From Hemileia vastatrix (Eukaryota; Basidiomycota; Pucciniomycetes; Pucciniales; Zaghouaniaceae): a DNA stretch of 64,000 nt. The translations under genes and the position numbers were made by a program. A model generated the notes under the pieces. That model saw nothing but the letters and a program-made list of their open reading frames with translations. It did not search any database and was not told the origin of the DNA. Shown here in pieces: positions 1 to 11,629 of this stretch (positions are counted from its first letter, which is position 1; each line of letters begins with the position of its first letter). The stretch covers positions 24,203,501 to 24,267,500 of the forward strand of contig JASXTE010000016.1 in the NCBI GenBank assembly GCA_030280995.1. The letters run 5' to 3'.

Positions 1-1
1 G

Positions 2-456
2 TGTGACTCCGAATGGGAAGATATCAGCCATGAATATCTTTTATTTTCTAATGTTATTATCACTCATTCTGGATTTCACAATAGGATTCATATTGATAGG
101 AAAGATGCCAATTTTCTTACTTTTGGTTTATTCTCATATATCAATCCAATAACTGGACACCCAATACAATCTCCAGCTAAAATCAAAGGACTTGGTTTAT
201 ATTTTCCAGACCACTGGTGCATCATTGATTTTGGTTTGGGAAATGGTATCATGGAAACTATTTGGAATTCTTCTAAGGATAATCATCAAACAACCAAAGC
301 TCCTCCTGGTTTGAATCCTTTCAAGATTTCACACATTTTGGTTGCTCATTTCAAATCAGTCATAAGTTGATTCAAAGAATCAATAAGGTAAAGAAAGATG
401 GTAAAGTTATTCGATTTAAAAAAACTTTATCTAGATCCAAAAAGTATGGGGATTAG
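2..456 (+). pseudogene. Tet-like 2OG-Fe(II) oxygenase, C-terminal fragment, frameshifted
   Basis: Reading from base 2 gives about 120 codons that enter the window already open, then a two-base frame slip near 344 (a T run in the ISHI-GCSF region), after which the reading continues to a TAG at 454-456. The HxD motif (HID, bases 89-97), the following FLTFGLFSYIN stretch and the late GCSFQISHKL segment resemble the Fe(II)-binding core and C-terminus of Tet/JBP-like 2-oxoglutarate dioxygenases, which I recall as an expanded family in rusts. The family would oxidise 5-methylcytosine or a similar substrate, but this copy lacks its N-terminus in the window and is shifted, so it is probably dead. The family call comes from pattern memory rather than a search; a different Fe/2OG oxygenase is possible. 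Confidence 0.5.
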
Positions 457-752
457 AGTTGTCATCAAAAATTATATATTTTTTCATAAATTTTTAATAA
501 ATATTTTTTATATATCAATTTTCTCAAGTAATGTGATGAGCCAACGACCTTTGGTTGTATAACAGGTAATCATGATAAAATTTATTTGTTTCATGGGGTT
601 CCTCTTGCCTATACCTGTTGAAAGTCCTAAACTTTTGTTTCTCGACTTGGTCAACATTTTGGCTTGAGGAATTGTCATTACTTTAAACTAGGGAAATTGA
701 TATATATTAGATATTTATTTAATAATTTATGTAATAATATTAAATTTAGATG
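457..752. other. AT-rich spacer without recognised feature
   Basis: Between the oxygenase fragment and the minisatellite I see AT-rich sequence with no convincing coding frame or repeat. Confidence 0.5.
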
Positions 753-966
753 ACTTCCACCCCTTACTTCAATAAAATGCAGGGGGGGGGGGGTATTGCC
801 AAATTTTCAAATCTGACATGTGAAATTGATGACTTAAAAAAATTTTGGTGATACCCACCCCTTGCTTCAATAAAATGCAGGGGAGAGTATTGCCAATTTT
901 TTAAAACAGATATACAATTTTTTTGACTTGTAAATATTTTGGTGAAAAATTTTTCGTGATACCTTT
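753..966. repeat. Minisatellite of ~85-100 bp units, left part
   Basis: About two units share the core CCACCCCTTACTTCAATAAA, then a G-run (12 G at 782-793 in the first), a TATTGCCAA block, a GACATGTGA-like block and a TTTTGGTGATACC end. The same unit resumes at 2040 after the solo LTR, so both parts were one array. Confidence 0.7.
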
Positions 967-2039
967 TGTGGTCTTCCAACATTGGCAGGGGCCTTTGTTG
1001 TGTGATTTGGCGCTGTTTGTGCATGTCTTAATTGACATCTGTTAAGGAATTGGTTATTTTTCTGGTTTTATTCCGTGGATATTGGGTCTTCGGGTATGTG
1101 GGTACTATCATTGGATAGCCCTGGTTTTTCTCTATATTTTATGCCTTGAAGACATTTTTCATATTCTGAGTTTTAAGGGGTCATTTCCTCATTTTTTCAT
1201 TTATAAAAGATTGCTGTTTAATTTTCTTTTTCCTGTTTTACAGGCTAACATTAAGTCTTAGGTTTAAGTGCTTAGTACCATTGGATAGAGCTAATTTCTC
1301 TCTATATTTCATGTCTCAATGTTGTTATAGTGAAATTCTGTGTTTTAAAGGTTTTAGTAGTTGTAGCTAATTTTTCTAAGTAGATTAGTGGTTTTTGTTG
1401 GTTTTCTGGCTTCAGGGAGGCCGGGCTGCTTCAGGCGGCCCGCCCCCCTCTGTTTTAGGAGGTTGGGGAGCGCTTCAGGAGGGTTTTTTATGAAATTTGG
1501 AGGGTACAGGCGCCAGATTGGTGGGTGCGCATGGGCTCTTAGTTAGTGGTCTGTGTGTACATAGTGAATAAGACAGTTTGGGGAAACCTTAATCATCATA
1601 AAACCATCCAAAGGTGATATCATTGTTCCTCACTCAGTTTCCACTGTTTTCTGGCCACAATTGGCTGTGTTTGTTGCAAGTGAGTTCTTCATTTAACTTA
1701 AATTTGGCAACTGTTTTCTCTGTTATAGTCTTTCAAGCTATAGCAAGTATTATTTCTGTCTCTGGTGTGGATTTGCAGCCTACATCAAGTATCTTTGCTG
1801 TCTCTGGTGTGGACTTTGTTCTACATTTCAGTTCTTTGGTCTGGTAGTCTATCTGGGGACTACTTTCTTGGCTCATCAAGCAGTCAAGTGTGTTAAACAG
1901 GAGCTTTAGCAAAACAGGAACCAACTTACTTTAGCAAGTAAATCTCACTCTATTTTTCTAAAGGGACAGGGTATTATCTCTGGTTTTTCTCCAACTCCCT
2001 TGGTCAAGGCCTATAGCTAGTACTATAGGATTGTCTACA
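967..2039 (+). mobile_element. Solo LTR, lineage-2 Ty3/gypsy family
   Basis: The sequence begins TGTGGTCTTCC and ends GGATTGTCTACA, the same termini as the LTRs at 29002, 35632, 43740 and 52106. No primer-binding site or gag follows, so it is a solo LTR left by LTR-LTR recombination. The flanking 4 bp are CTTT (963-966) and CTGT (2040-2043), an imperfect candidate target duplication. It interrupts the minisatellite. Confidence 0.85.
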
Positions 2040-2290
2040 CTGTCCCTTACTTCAATAAAATCCATGGGGGGTTTTGCCAAAATTTCTTATAAGACTTGTG
2101 AACTTCTTGACATGTAAGAATTTTTGGGATACCGGTAAAATTCAGGGGGTAGTAAAGCCAAATTTTCATATAAGACTTTCAAGATTCATGACATGAAAGA
2201 ATTTTTATGATACCCACCCCTTACTTCAAAAAAATCCAGGGGTGGGGGATTGTCAAATTTTTAAAGGAGACTTGAAAATTTTATTTAAAA
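2040..2290. repeat. Minisatellite of ~85-100 bp units, right part
   Basis: About three further diverged units of the array at 753-966, each with a CCCTTACTTCAA-like start, a G-rich run and a TGGGATACC or TATGATACC end. The last unit fades into A-rich sequence by about 2290. Confidence 0.7.
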
Positions 2291-2399
2291 AAAGAATATT
2301 TAACATTAAAATACGAAATTTCAAGAAATACAGAAAATAATTGTAAAATTTATGTACAAATAAATATGAACACATGAAGTGTGAAAGAAATAAAAGAAA

Positions 2400-3748
2400 C
2401 TAGTCAACAAAAAATTTCATTAAATGTTCTATTTCTTCAACAGATTTGTTTGCTTTAATGCATTCGATCAAAAAATCTTTTTTTTTAAAACTTTCTTGAA
2501 GATCATGCTTATACTTCATCTGTTCCATTAAGTTTTGATGCTCGAGTGTTTTTTCCTCTATTTTGAATTTTTCAATACTAAGAGTTAACTCAAACTTCTT
2601 CTCTTCCAAATCTTGGACCCGATCATCCTCCCGTAAGGAGAGCTTGTACTTCCTCTCCTCCAAATCTTGTACTCTGTCATCCCTCCTTAAAAAGAGCTCG
2701 TATTTCTTCTTTTCAAAGCTTAGAGTCTCTTTAGCAATTTCCACTTGTTCTAGAGTGAGAATAAAAATTAACATAAAGTAGAAGAAAAGCAGAGTAAAGT
2801 AATAAGAGGTATGATATCACTTATCAGCATCACATTTCTCTAAAAACTGTTCCATCATAGAAAAAGGTGTTTGTGATGAAGTATCACTTTTTTGTCTTCT
2901 TTGGGAGTGGAAATTTAGACTACTTGAAGCCCTTCGCTTTTTGTTCAATGTAGCATTTTCCTCCACATCATTGTCACTAGCTTCAGACTCAGTTGATTGA
3001 TGATCCTGGGTTTGTTCATCAGCCTTTTAAGAAATAAGAAAAAGATAAGTAAATAAAAAATAGAAAAGATAAGATAAAAGAAAAAAGAAACAGACCTGAG
3101 TAAGATTTGGTTGGGTTAAATCACCTATAGGATCTACAGAAAAGCTATCTAGATATGTCTCATTAAAATGAGAGGAGGCTTGAGTGGAGGAAGAGGATGG
3201 GAAAAGATTTTCTTTTAAATCATGTTCAGAGATAGGATCTTCACCATCCAACATGTCTACAGGATTAACATTGGCTCGCTCTCCAAAAATTGCATCCATC
3301 TCTTTATAGTAAGGACATAAAGTTTCAAGTTTATCGTCTATGGATTTTATGCCCTTAGTTATATTGTTGTCGGTAACCCCAAAACAGTGTAAGATGAAAG
3401 AGCCTTTGCCTTCTTATATTTTGCTCATTAATGCTTGAATTTTTCAGACATATGTTTAGGCAAAAGATCAATCCTTCCCTTGGTCTTATTCCGTAATTCA
3501 TTTGCCATTAGAAGATAGCCATTAACTTTTGATGCTGGGGGCCGTCCTACTTTAGTGGCATACTTAGTACCAAAACAAGAATCATAGTTAGATTTGGATT
3601 TCAGCCAGTTGATAAGAATGAGATGGTCATCTTTTTTTAATTGAACAGTCTTTGATTTCTTGACTGAGCGGGGGAAAGAGGAAGTAGTGGGAATTGAAGA
3701 ACAACTGGCTGATGGCTGCCTTTGAGAAGATCTAGGATGACGAGGCAT
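2400..3748 (-). pseudogene. Myb/SANT-like DNA-binding protein with C-terminal coiled coil, decayed
   Basis: Three exons can be traced: exon 1 3748-3096, exon 2 3023-2821 and exon 3 2749-2400. They are separated by GT-AG introns of 72 bp (3024-3095) and 71 bp (2750-2820) that join in frame. The start at 3748 gives MPRHPRSS; a longer reading from 3784 is open but unlikely. Exon 1 has a basic Ser-rich leader, then KKDDHLILINWLKSKSNYD and VGRPPASKVNGYLLMA, which resemble the Myb/SANT-like helices of a protein family I recall as abundant in rusts. Exon 3 encodes a charged coiled coil (repeated RDDRVQDLEE-type units). Two adjacent stops after HMSEKFKH (around 3428) and a frame change before CFGVTDNN break exon 1. 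This family often travels with DNA transposons, but no transposase is visible here. The gene structure is better supported than the function. Confidence 0.6.
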
Positions 3749-4140
3749 GTTATTATAAATGAAGATGAAAAGGATCAGAAACAAGCAGATGAGATAGCAA
3801 GATTAAAAGGAGCAGAATCAAATAGATGAAATGGGGAGAAATTCTGAGCGGATAGAATTAACAGGATGGGATGAGAATGGAAGTGCGCAGCAAGGTAGAA
3901 GGCATATCCAGAGAGTAGTCCAAGATGTGGTTATGACAGAGAGTAGGTCTAGATGTGGTAATGACAGAAGGTTGTCCAAGTTGTAGCTATGAAAACTTGA
4001 GTAAAAAAATGTCGGATAAGAGGTGAACATTGAAATGTAAAGTGTCTAATAACCCAATTATTAGCAAAAATAATTGCGGCAGATAATTGGGGTATAAGGA
4101 TTTTTATCTGCAATTAATTTAATTGCTGATCCCTGAACAT
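3749..4140. other. No gene recognised; upstream flank of the pseudogene
   Basis: Contains short near-repeats (CCAAG-TGTGGTTATGACAGA at about 3920 and 3950) and AT-rich sequence. The 3' UTR of element B begins abruptly near 4141, so the junction may mark a deletion that removed B's 3' LTR. Confidence 0.4.
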
Positions 4141-4581
4141 TATTACCCCCTATTATTACAAATGGTATCCCCCAGCCAATTGATGAGCTGATCCCCTGAT
4201 ACCTTACCCACATCAAAGTGCATCTTGTTTTGAATACACAATTAAATATTTTTAAATGATTAATGATAAAAGAATTAGAAATTAAAGAAAATAAAAAAAA
4301 TGAAACACAGAAATAAATGAAATAAATAAGAAAAGAAAATAGCATTGCCCGGCCAATTGATAAGCCTTTCCCCACCAATGCTTGCCCACATCCAGGTGTC
4401 CCTGATCTGGCAACACCATAATTTTTTTTGTGATTTTCCCTCTTAACATCCTAATAACCCCAATAAAAAAATTAAAAGAAAAAAAGAGAAAAAAGATAAT
4501 AATCTAAAACTACTATCTAACACAACCGAAAAACCCAGCAATCAGAAGAAAAGAAAAGGAAAAGTCCAATCCAAGGAAATA

Positions 4582-4636
4582 ATCACTGGGTGGGCTCCCT
4601 CCAATAAGTAAAAATAATTGGAGACCATCAGTGATC
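4582..4636 (-). other. Conserved hairpin HP1 (element B)
   Basis: Arms ATCACTGGGTGG and CCATCAGTGAT plus inner CCAAT / ATTGG, loop rich in A. Same element position in A, C, D, E and F. Confidence 0.7.
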
Positions 4637-4765
4637 CGCTGCCACTCCCAGGAAACAAAGAACACGTCCAAAGCCAGTTTAAAGTCATAGTGGACTAAAA
4701 CCTGAATAACAAAACCAGATCTAGGATTCAACTAGGAGAAACAATATACTTGAAACAGACATTAT

Positions 4766-4807
4766 GGGGTAACTCTTCTACAGAGCAGCCAGCTCATCAT
4801 TTACCCC
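4766..4807 (-). other. Conserved hairpin HP2, weakened copy (element B)
   Basis: Arms GGGGTAACT and ATTTACCCC around a CAGAGCAGCCAGCTCATC loop; partly mismatched copy of the hairpin at 5026-5066. Confidence 0.6.
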
Positions 4808-5025
4808 CACAATTGCCAAAAAAAAATCTAGAAGCCCCCCCTGGGTACCTTCTAACAAAAACACAACATCCAACACAAAAACCAAAACCAATAATTGTGA
4901 AGAGTCCGGCACTTGAAGACCAAAAGAATTTTCCAGGTGAAAGTCATAGAGGACTAAAACCTGTGAAGAAAAACCAATACTAGGGTTAAACCAAATAATG
5001 AGAAGGGGTTGGAAACAGACAATCT

Positions 5026-5066
5026 GGGGTAACTGTTGATAGAGCAGCCAGCCCATCAGTCACCCC
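5026..5066 (-). other. Conserved hairpin HP2 (element B)
   Basis: Arms GGGGTAACTG and CAGTCACCCC around the AGAGCAGCCAGCCCAT loop shared by all copies. Confidence 0.65.
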
Positions 5067-5205
5067 CAACTTTCCAAGTAAAAAGCTAGAAGCCCTGCCC
5101 ATGGGTACCTTCTAACAAAAGTTTCCAACAAAACAGATGCACAGAATCACCACACAAAAAAATCCAAATTTAAAGAATGTTTAATAGTTTATCCTCATTG
5201 CAGAG

Positions 5206-8200
5206 TCAGTCTTCTTCACTTCTTGTGCCTCTAGGGTAAAACCTCTTCACCTGATCCGCAGCTACCCTCTTCTTAAGGACTGCACCATCCAACTCTTCCA
5301 AAACATAAGAACCTCCAGAAAGTTGAGATTTAACTCTGTAAGGTCAACTTCATCTGTCAGAAAAATTTTTTCCCCACTGACTCTCCAAACTTATATTATA
5401 CACCAAAAACAAACAACCAGGTTTCAAGGGATTCCTTAGCCTATGAGCCAACTTCTTGTCACAGTATCTGACTGATTGATTTCTTATCTTCATCATTCTA
5501 GAGTAAGACTTCTCTTGACATCCCTCTCTACATTCCAACTGTTGCATTCTGGCACAGAGCAAATCATCTGTTGAGCACACATCATCCCAGTAAATTCCAA
5601 GATAAGAGACAGCTTCCAAATCCACTGGTGGAAATGTCTTCTGACCAAAAATCAATTCATAAGGAGAATAGCCAGTTGTCCTTTTTGCATTGACTCTATC
5701 AGAAAATAACACCAAGGGTAAAAAATGCCTCCATTTTTCAGCACTATCTCTGCACATCTTGACCAAAGCATTCTTGATAACTTGATGACCACTTTCAACC
5801 ATGCCCTCAGCTTCAGGATAATAAGGCATAGCCACCCTGACTCTGGAACTGATACTTGTCACAGCTTCTTTGAATTCTGCTCCAAAATCTGGCCCTCCGT
5901 CAACAGTCATCAACTTCATCAACCCATATCTAAATACCCATTATTTTTTCAAAAACTCTGCCACATTCTTGGCATTCAAATTAACCAGAGGTGCTGCCTC
6001 CACCCAACCAGACAAATAATCCCTTTCCACAATCAAGTATTTATACCTGCCCTCTTTAATATGGACAGCATATAAACTGACTCTTCCAAACACAGTTGAT
6101 TCACCAGTAGCACGTCCAACCTCTTAAGGTTTCAAGTGACTTCTTCTTTGACATTCTTTACAAGATTGAACCCAACCCTGCACAGCCAACTTCATACCTG
6201 GCCACCAAAATCTTTCTGCTATTCTTCTATAAGTCTCCCCAAAGCCTCTATGACCAAGGTCTTCATGCAAAGACTTTAGTACCAAATCTTGACCCTTCTT
6301 CTGAGTCACAGCTACTTGAGGATTTGGATGCCTCCTCCTAATCAACCTTCTTCCTGACGCATAGAATCCAGTACTTTTCTTCTTTATTACCAACCAAGTA
6401 TTATCATCAAAAATATCTGGCCTCTCTAAGGTCAACAGATATTCAACCAAAATAAAATAAAACCCAGTCTGACACTAGTTCTCATCTTCAAAATCCAACA
6501 AAACAACATGCAAGGGCACAACCTTATCATCAAAATTACCAGTGTACACATGAGCCACACAACCAGCCCATCCGGGACACCAATTTCTGAACTTTGGTAA
6601 TGCCCTTCCCTTCCACTGAATCCTACAACAATCGATTTCACTAACAAACATGCCATTCTCCTGATTTGAGCCATCCCAAACCACAGCCCAATCTTCATCA
6701 GCAAAAACATCCTGATCACCAGAATCAAGATCAGAAAAATCCAGTTTATCCTCTTGGTAGAGGAGAGAGCAATCATCCAGTTTAGCCTCATGGGGGAGGA
6801 TAGAACAATCTTCAGCACCCTTTGTGCTGGCTCTAACAACCGGGACATCTTCATCAAACTCTTCAGGATCAGAATCATCATCTGTGGGGGGTCTTCTTGA
6901 CAATCTATCTGGAATTGTAAAAGTTTTATCTGGCTTGTGCACCAGGTCAAAAGAAAAATGTTAAATAAATTCCACCCACCTAGTCATTGGAGCATTTGGA
7001 AGACTAGGTTTGTTGATCATTTGAACCAGAGATTTAGCGTCCACCTGCAGCTCAAAATGCTGCCCGCACAAAAAAGTTTGTAACTTCTTTAAGATCTTTG
7101 GTACATTACAAAATTCAAACTTTGGCTGAGAGTACCTAGATTCCACCTCATTAAAAACCACAGACTCATAACTTACTGGCCTGACCTTCCCAGATTTATC
7201 TTCCTGAGAAAAAACAGAACCAGCAGCAATATAACATGAGTCCACTTCCAGATAAAGTTTTCCAGCTTCTCTACCATAATCCAACTTGTGAAGGATAATA
7301 TCTTTACCCACCAGTTTCTTCAACTTCTGAAAAGACTCTTCACACTCTTCAGTGCATTCCAACCCTGCATCTTTCCTGGTCAACCTCCTTAAAGGTGAAG
7401 CCAACAAAGAAAAATCTTTAATGAAAATCATGACATACACGCAAACTCCCAAAAATCCTCTGACTTCAGTAGTATTTTTAGGCCTTGGCCATGACTGAAT
7501 TTTAGTAACTTTCTTCTTTTCCATAATCCTCCCTTCTTTACATACCACATGCCAATGAATTTCCAGAGCCAGAACACAACAACAAAACTTTGACCCAGAA
7601 ATAGTCAAACTAGCCTCTTCAATTCTAAACAACACTCTCTCTAGAGTAATTGCATATTCCCACACAAACCTCCTTATACCTGGGTTTTCTTTCAGAACTT
7701 CATTTCCATAATCAGTGGAGGGTCCTTTAATTCCACCATAATCAATAAAAAACCAGCATGAGTAGGTTCCTCATCCTGTAAAATCCAAGCCATTTGTGCT
7801 TGATAAACTGCTACTGAATTAGTTGCTCCTTGAGGCAACATAGTGAGCTGAAATCTCCCCAGAGGAGTCTCAATTGGCATGAGTGGCCGTGAATCAGTGT
7901 AAAGTTCCCTTTCATCATAACCACCCATAATATCACCCAAACCATAACACACACTTCCAGAAAAGGCTTCTAAAATGTCTTCTGCACTTGGTGGCATCCC
8001 TGCATCCTTGATAGTAACTATATTCAGGGCTCTAAGATCATGAACAACCCTCAGTTTCACATTCAGCTTTTTAACACAGAACACCAGACTTGAGTAGCTA
8101 GAAGTTGATTGTTCATACAATCCAGTCCTGACTCTTTCCCTAACAATCTCCAAAAAATCATCTCCTATAGCAACAAAAATTGGAATATGTTTGATTTTCA

Positions 8201-9061
8201 AAGTTTCATGACAAACCACAGGAATCAAGTAAGGTTCCCCAGAAGAGTGTTTCAACACACCCCTTTCCTCTTCAACATATGCCACCCCCTTCTCCCTTAG
8301 CATAATAACATGCAGCAATAACTTATTTTCCTCCTCAGATAACCAACCATCAGGACCAAAATTTAAAACCTTCAACCATTCCATTGTCACTCTAGCAGTT
8401 TCCTCAAAATCAGGAGGATTCTTCACCAGAGGAGTACAGTACGGATCTCTTGACAACAGAGGTCCCTTCAGTGGAGGATTCAATCCTACAGGCCTAATCT
8501 TCTGAACCACCTTCTTATACTGTGTGGCTCTACCATCAACTTGAGGGATCTTCAGGATGTCTTCTTCACCAGACCTAGAAAAAAAACCAAGGGTTTCCCC
8601 ATTGCTCACATGTGTGGCCAAGGTGATGTTTTTGAAAGGTGTAGAAGAAACCCTAGCGGTGCACAATTTTGAGGACTTACTTTTACTCCCCAATCTCATC
8701 ACTCCAAAGCTTTTCTGCAATCCCACATCCTCATCTTCACTTCCATTTACCAAATCTCCAAATCTTGATTCATCTTCAGAATCACATTTTCTACTACTGT
8801 GCAGTTTATCCTCATGCAGGAGGCCCAAAAGATGATCTTGCTGATCTTCATTCTTCAAAAATTTGTGCAGTTTAACCTCTTGCTGAGGCCCAAAGCTAGA
8901 TCTTTCTGATCTTCTCAAAAATAATTTTTGTATTCTTTCTTCATTATCTTCAGATTTTTTTCTTGATTTTCTTGAATTATCTTGAAATTTTTATTTCCTT
9001 TTCTTGGGTTTTCTTCTTGCCTAAAAAAATTAACAGAGGTTTCCCCAATGCTCACAGACAT
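5206..9061 (-). pseudogene. Element B pol (RT-RNase H-integrase), decayed
   Basis: Reads right to left. First comes the linker with PQQEVKL, LHEDKL and KSFGVMRLGSKSKSS. RT follows, with CYGLGDIMGGYDERE and LPQGATNSVAVYQ. A frameshift near 7740 destroys the FIDD catalytic box. RNase H lies around 6961-7300 (VDSCYIAAG), with a CAA-to-TAA stop at 6961. Next is an acidic spacer with LPHEAKL and LYQEDKL. The integrase HHCC zinc region (HEDLGHRG ... CKECQRR) is at about 6130-6280. The integrase core has TVDGGPDF and EGMVESGHQ at 5350-5920, then a GPY/F-type tail that ends at 5206. At least four stops or frameshifts make it non-functional. Its closest relatives in the window are E and C. It continues beyond element A at 22265. 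Confidence 0.85.
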
Positions 9062-9063
9062 TA

Positions 9064-10225
9064 TGGTAAGGTAAACTCTTACAGTCCCCTTGCTGTAAGC
9101 AGAATCCGGAGGAGATATGTGGATTTAGTGGAAAACCCCGTCCTTCCAATAAAAATAACAAAATGGGAATTCTAAATCACTAAGCTAACCAATCTACTTG
9201 AATCTGATTGATAAAAATAATGAAACTCTAAAATAATTAACGCTTATTGAGATTTAATGAAAGTGGCTGTTGAGAAAGAAATACTGATAACAACAATTAA
9301 GGTGTACCAGTGAAAGATCTGTAAAGATTGACTTTTATGTTTTTATAATATTTTAAATTTATATGAGACAGCAATAATCAAGTCCCAGCGATGAAGACCT
9401 TTCTAAAGATACCCTGTATGAAGTGTGATTTAAATTGTTGAGTAGTATTTCTAAAATGTTATATATAAAATATAATGTTATAAGGGTATTACAATTTATT
9501 TAATTTGTTGAGTAATAAAAAATGAGACTGTGGTGGTTAAAGATTAAGCTGTATGTTGTGTCCCCCCTCTCAATTTCGAGTTTGAGAAGCGCTTAAGTAT
9601 TCCTAGTCACGTGCCTAAGTTTTCCCCTCCAGAGCTCTTCCAGAGTCAATCCGGAGCCCGTACGGAGTCCGTACGGAGCCGGAACGGAGTCTGTACGGAG
9701 TCCGTACGGAGTCCGTACGGAGTCAAAGCGGAGTCCGTACGGAGTCCGTCCGGACTTCCGGACTCAATTTAGAACCTTAAAACCATAATAAAAAATCTAG
9801 AAAAATTACACATAATAGATCTACTTCCCCTTTACATACCAAACTAATTTTCGTAGTCTGCGCAGCTCTAATTACCCCGTGTAAATTCATCAAAGTTAAG
9901 TAATTTTTGAAAACGTAAATATTCCTATAAAACTTTAAAATTCATTTAAAAATATAAGAAAAATAGTAAAAATTCTGGGAAAATTTCCCTAGGTTCTTGA
10001 GTGACTCGACTTAATACTTATAAATTTTTCAGACCGTAAAAAATAAGTTTTCTCCGTAAAATAAATTGTTTTCGTGTAGGCATTTGCTCGTGACCAATTT
10101 CTTCATATTTAAAACTCCAATAAATTAATTAAAACCCTTTTATAAAAAATAATAACGCCAATCTTGCACGCCGTAATAACTCCATTTACGTACTTAGGTG
10201 CCGTACTAAACTTTAGGCTACCACA
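9064..10225 (-). repeat. Element A 3' LTR
   Basis: 1162 bp, TGTGGTAGCC...TTACCA in element sense. Differs from the 5' LTR by about eight substitutions, a one-base T-run change and 22 bp in the GGAGTCCGTAC minisatellite. Reading outward on the plus strand it sits directly upstream of the antisense gene at 10349. Confidence 0.93.
9651..9765. repeat. GGAGTCCGTAC minisatellite inside A 3' LTR
   Basis: Tandem GGAGTCCGTAC-like units with CpG-rich variants (GGAACGGAGTC, AAAGCGGAGTCC); 115 bp here against 93 bp in the partner LTR. Confidence 0.85.
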
Positions 10226-10237
10226 TCCTCCCTCCAA
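10226..10237 (-). other. Element A polypurine tract
   Basis: Element-sense TTGGAGGGAGGA immediately before the 3' LTR, the expected primer site for plus-strand DNA synthesis. Related purine tracts stand in the same place at 58049, 25022 and, degenerate, 55626. Confidence 0.8.
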
Positions 10238-10348
10238 TCGAGAATGTCCCCATTCTTAAAACTTTGCATAAGTGGTTGAACACAATATTCATCTTTAACC
10301 TTCAACCACCATCTTCTTTAATCAACTATAAAATTCATCTTCATCAAT

Positions 10349-11040
10349 ATGTCTTCCAAAGAACTTGTCGCTCCATGTGAACTCTGCGCTCGATACCAGG
10401 TACCTTGTTTAATGTCCAACCCTAATCTTCCTGGCAGAACAGCTTGCGACTTATGCCGTGTGAAAAAGGTCAAATGCAACCGGCCAATAGTTCCTTCTAA
10501 AACAAACGTATATTTAGGACCAGCAGCTCTCCCTGATCCCTCAACTTCTAAAAAGCGATCCAAAATTCCTGTCTTCTTAAAACGAATAAGATCAAAAACA
10601 GCTTCAAAAGTTCAATCTTCATCAACGGATCCCGGCCTAATTTTGCCTTCACAAGATCCTAATCCTATAACGCCAGTACCCCCAACTAACTTTGCTGAGA
10701 CTATGTTTCCTGGCTCTAAATGTAAGACCCTATTTTTCTTACTAAAAAAACTTTTAATCAAAATTGACTAAACCTATGACTTAATAACATATTTGAACTT
10801 CTAGCTGTCGAAATAACCAACACTGATGATGTTGGTAGAGTGAAGACGGACTATATCAATCATTACCCAAATTTTCATCGCTATCTTTTTCTTGACTTTA
10901 CTAATGAGTTGAAACGAAAAATGCTGGCCTATTTTCAAGAAACTCCAGCTAATAACCATGAAGACCTCATGAAAAGAAGAATTTTAATGCAAAGCTTTGA
11001 TAATGATGTTGAACAATTTCAAAGAAATTATCTTTTCTAA
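10349..11040 (+). CDS. Antisense accessory gene of element A: Zn2Cys6 cluster protein, two exons
   Basis: Encoded opposite to gag-pol, between pol and the 3' LTR. Exon 1 is 10349-10721 and exon 2 is 10805-11040. The 83-bp intron (10722-10804) has GTAAGA and CTTCTAG ends and an upstream GACTAAAC that could be the branch site. Splicing keeps the frame and gives about 202 residues. Residues 10-43 have the spacing C-x2-C-x6-C-x12-C-x2-C-x6-C, within the fungal Zn(II)2Cys6 rule, and the second half (CDLCRVKKVKC) has the basic residues typical of DNA contact. A Lys/Arg-rich stretch and a Ser/Pro-rich linker follow. The exon 2 C-terminus (YINHYPNFHRYLF ... NNHEDLMKRRILMQ) looks helical and I do not recognise it. 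It starts 124 bp from the LTR edge, so antisense transcription from the LTR is a plausible driver. The DNA-binding role is inferred from the cluster only. Confidence 0.72.
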
Positions 11041-11629
11041 CAGTATAACTTGATAAAATTTTGTTTTTGCTTGGTCTTCTTAAACTTTCAGCATAAATGA
11101 TGTTTTCTTTCTTCTCTGGCCTGATTTAACATAAAATAAAATAATATAAATCTTGTGATGATTCCACTACTGAGAGCAAGGTTTGAATCCCTTCAGACTC
11201 CCATATACCAGTCTTCCTTCTTGTCACAGCATTGAGAGAGTGGATCTTCCTATGAGCCGAATACTCCTGATTCCAACCTCATAGGGCCCCCCACTGAGCC
11301 GAATTCTATGATTCCAATCTCCCCATAAGGTCCTCCAAGCTTCACACCAAAAAAAAAAAATGGCCTAACTATGAGGCACTAAAAAAAATCATTCCCTAAA
11401 ATCCAACTACCATCCTAACTTCTGATTCCTTCATCACAATTTTCAAACTTTGCTATACAGCAAACCCATAAAATACTTTTGCCAGGCTTCCAATAATAAT
11501 ATTAACTTTAGACCATGTTAAAGCGCCACAAATTTCACCTAATTAACCATTATGCTTTCCTTAGCATCATCACCACCTATAATTTTAACATCCTAAAGCT
11601 TATCAGCACCCAATTCCAGAAATAATTGA
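11041..11629. other. Element A 3' region between antisense gene and hairpin array
   Basis: No ORF. Holds GAGAGAGTGGATC / GAGCCGAAT / GGTCCTCC repeats around 11230-11340 that match the longer tandem repeats of element D (58150-58460). Confidence 0.5.

Larger units (their letters stand above)
4141..5205 (-). other. Element B 3' UTR
   Basis: Non-coding tail after pol. In element sense it carries a CCTC-hairpin/TAAACTA module just past the pol stop, two HP2 hairpins (5026-5066 and 4766-4807), CAGTTTAAAGTC modules near 4676 and 4934 (the second degenerate), the HP1 hairpin (4582-4636), and two copies of the conserved CCAATTGATGAG / CCCACATC block (about 4345-4400 and 4159-4215). Confidence 0.7.

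Noticed and set aside
764..1024. 86-codon reverse-strand frame
   Set aside because: Spans the minisatellite and the LTR edge; the composition follows the repeat units.
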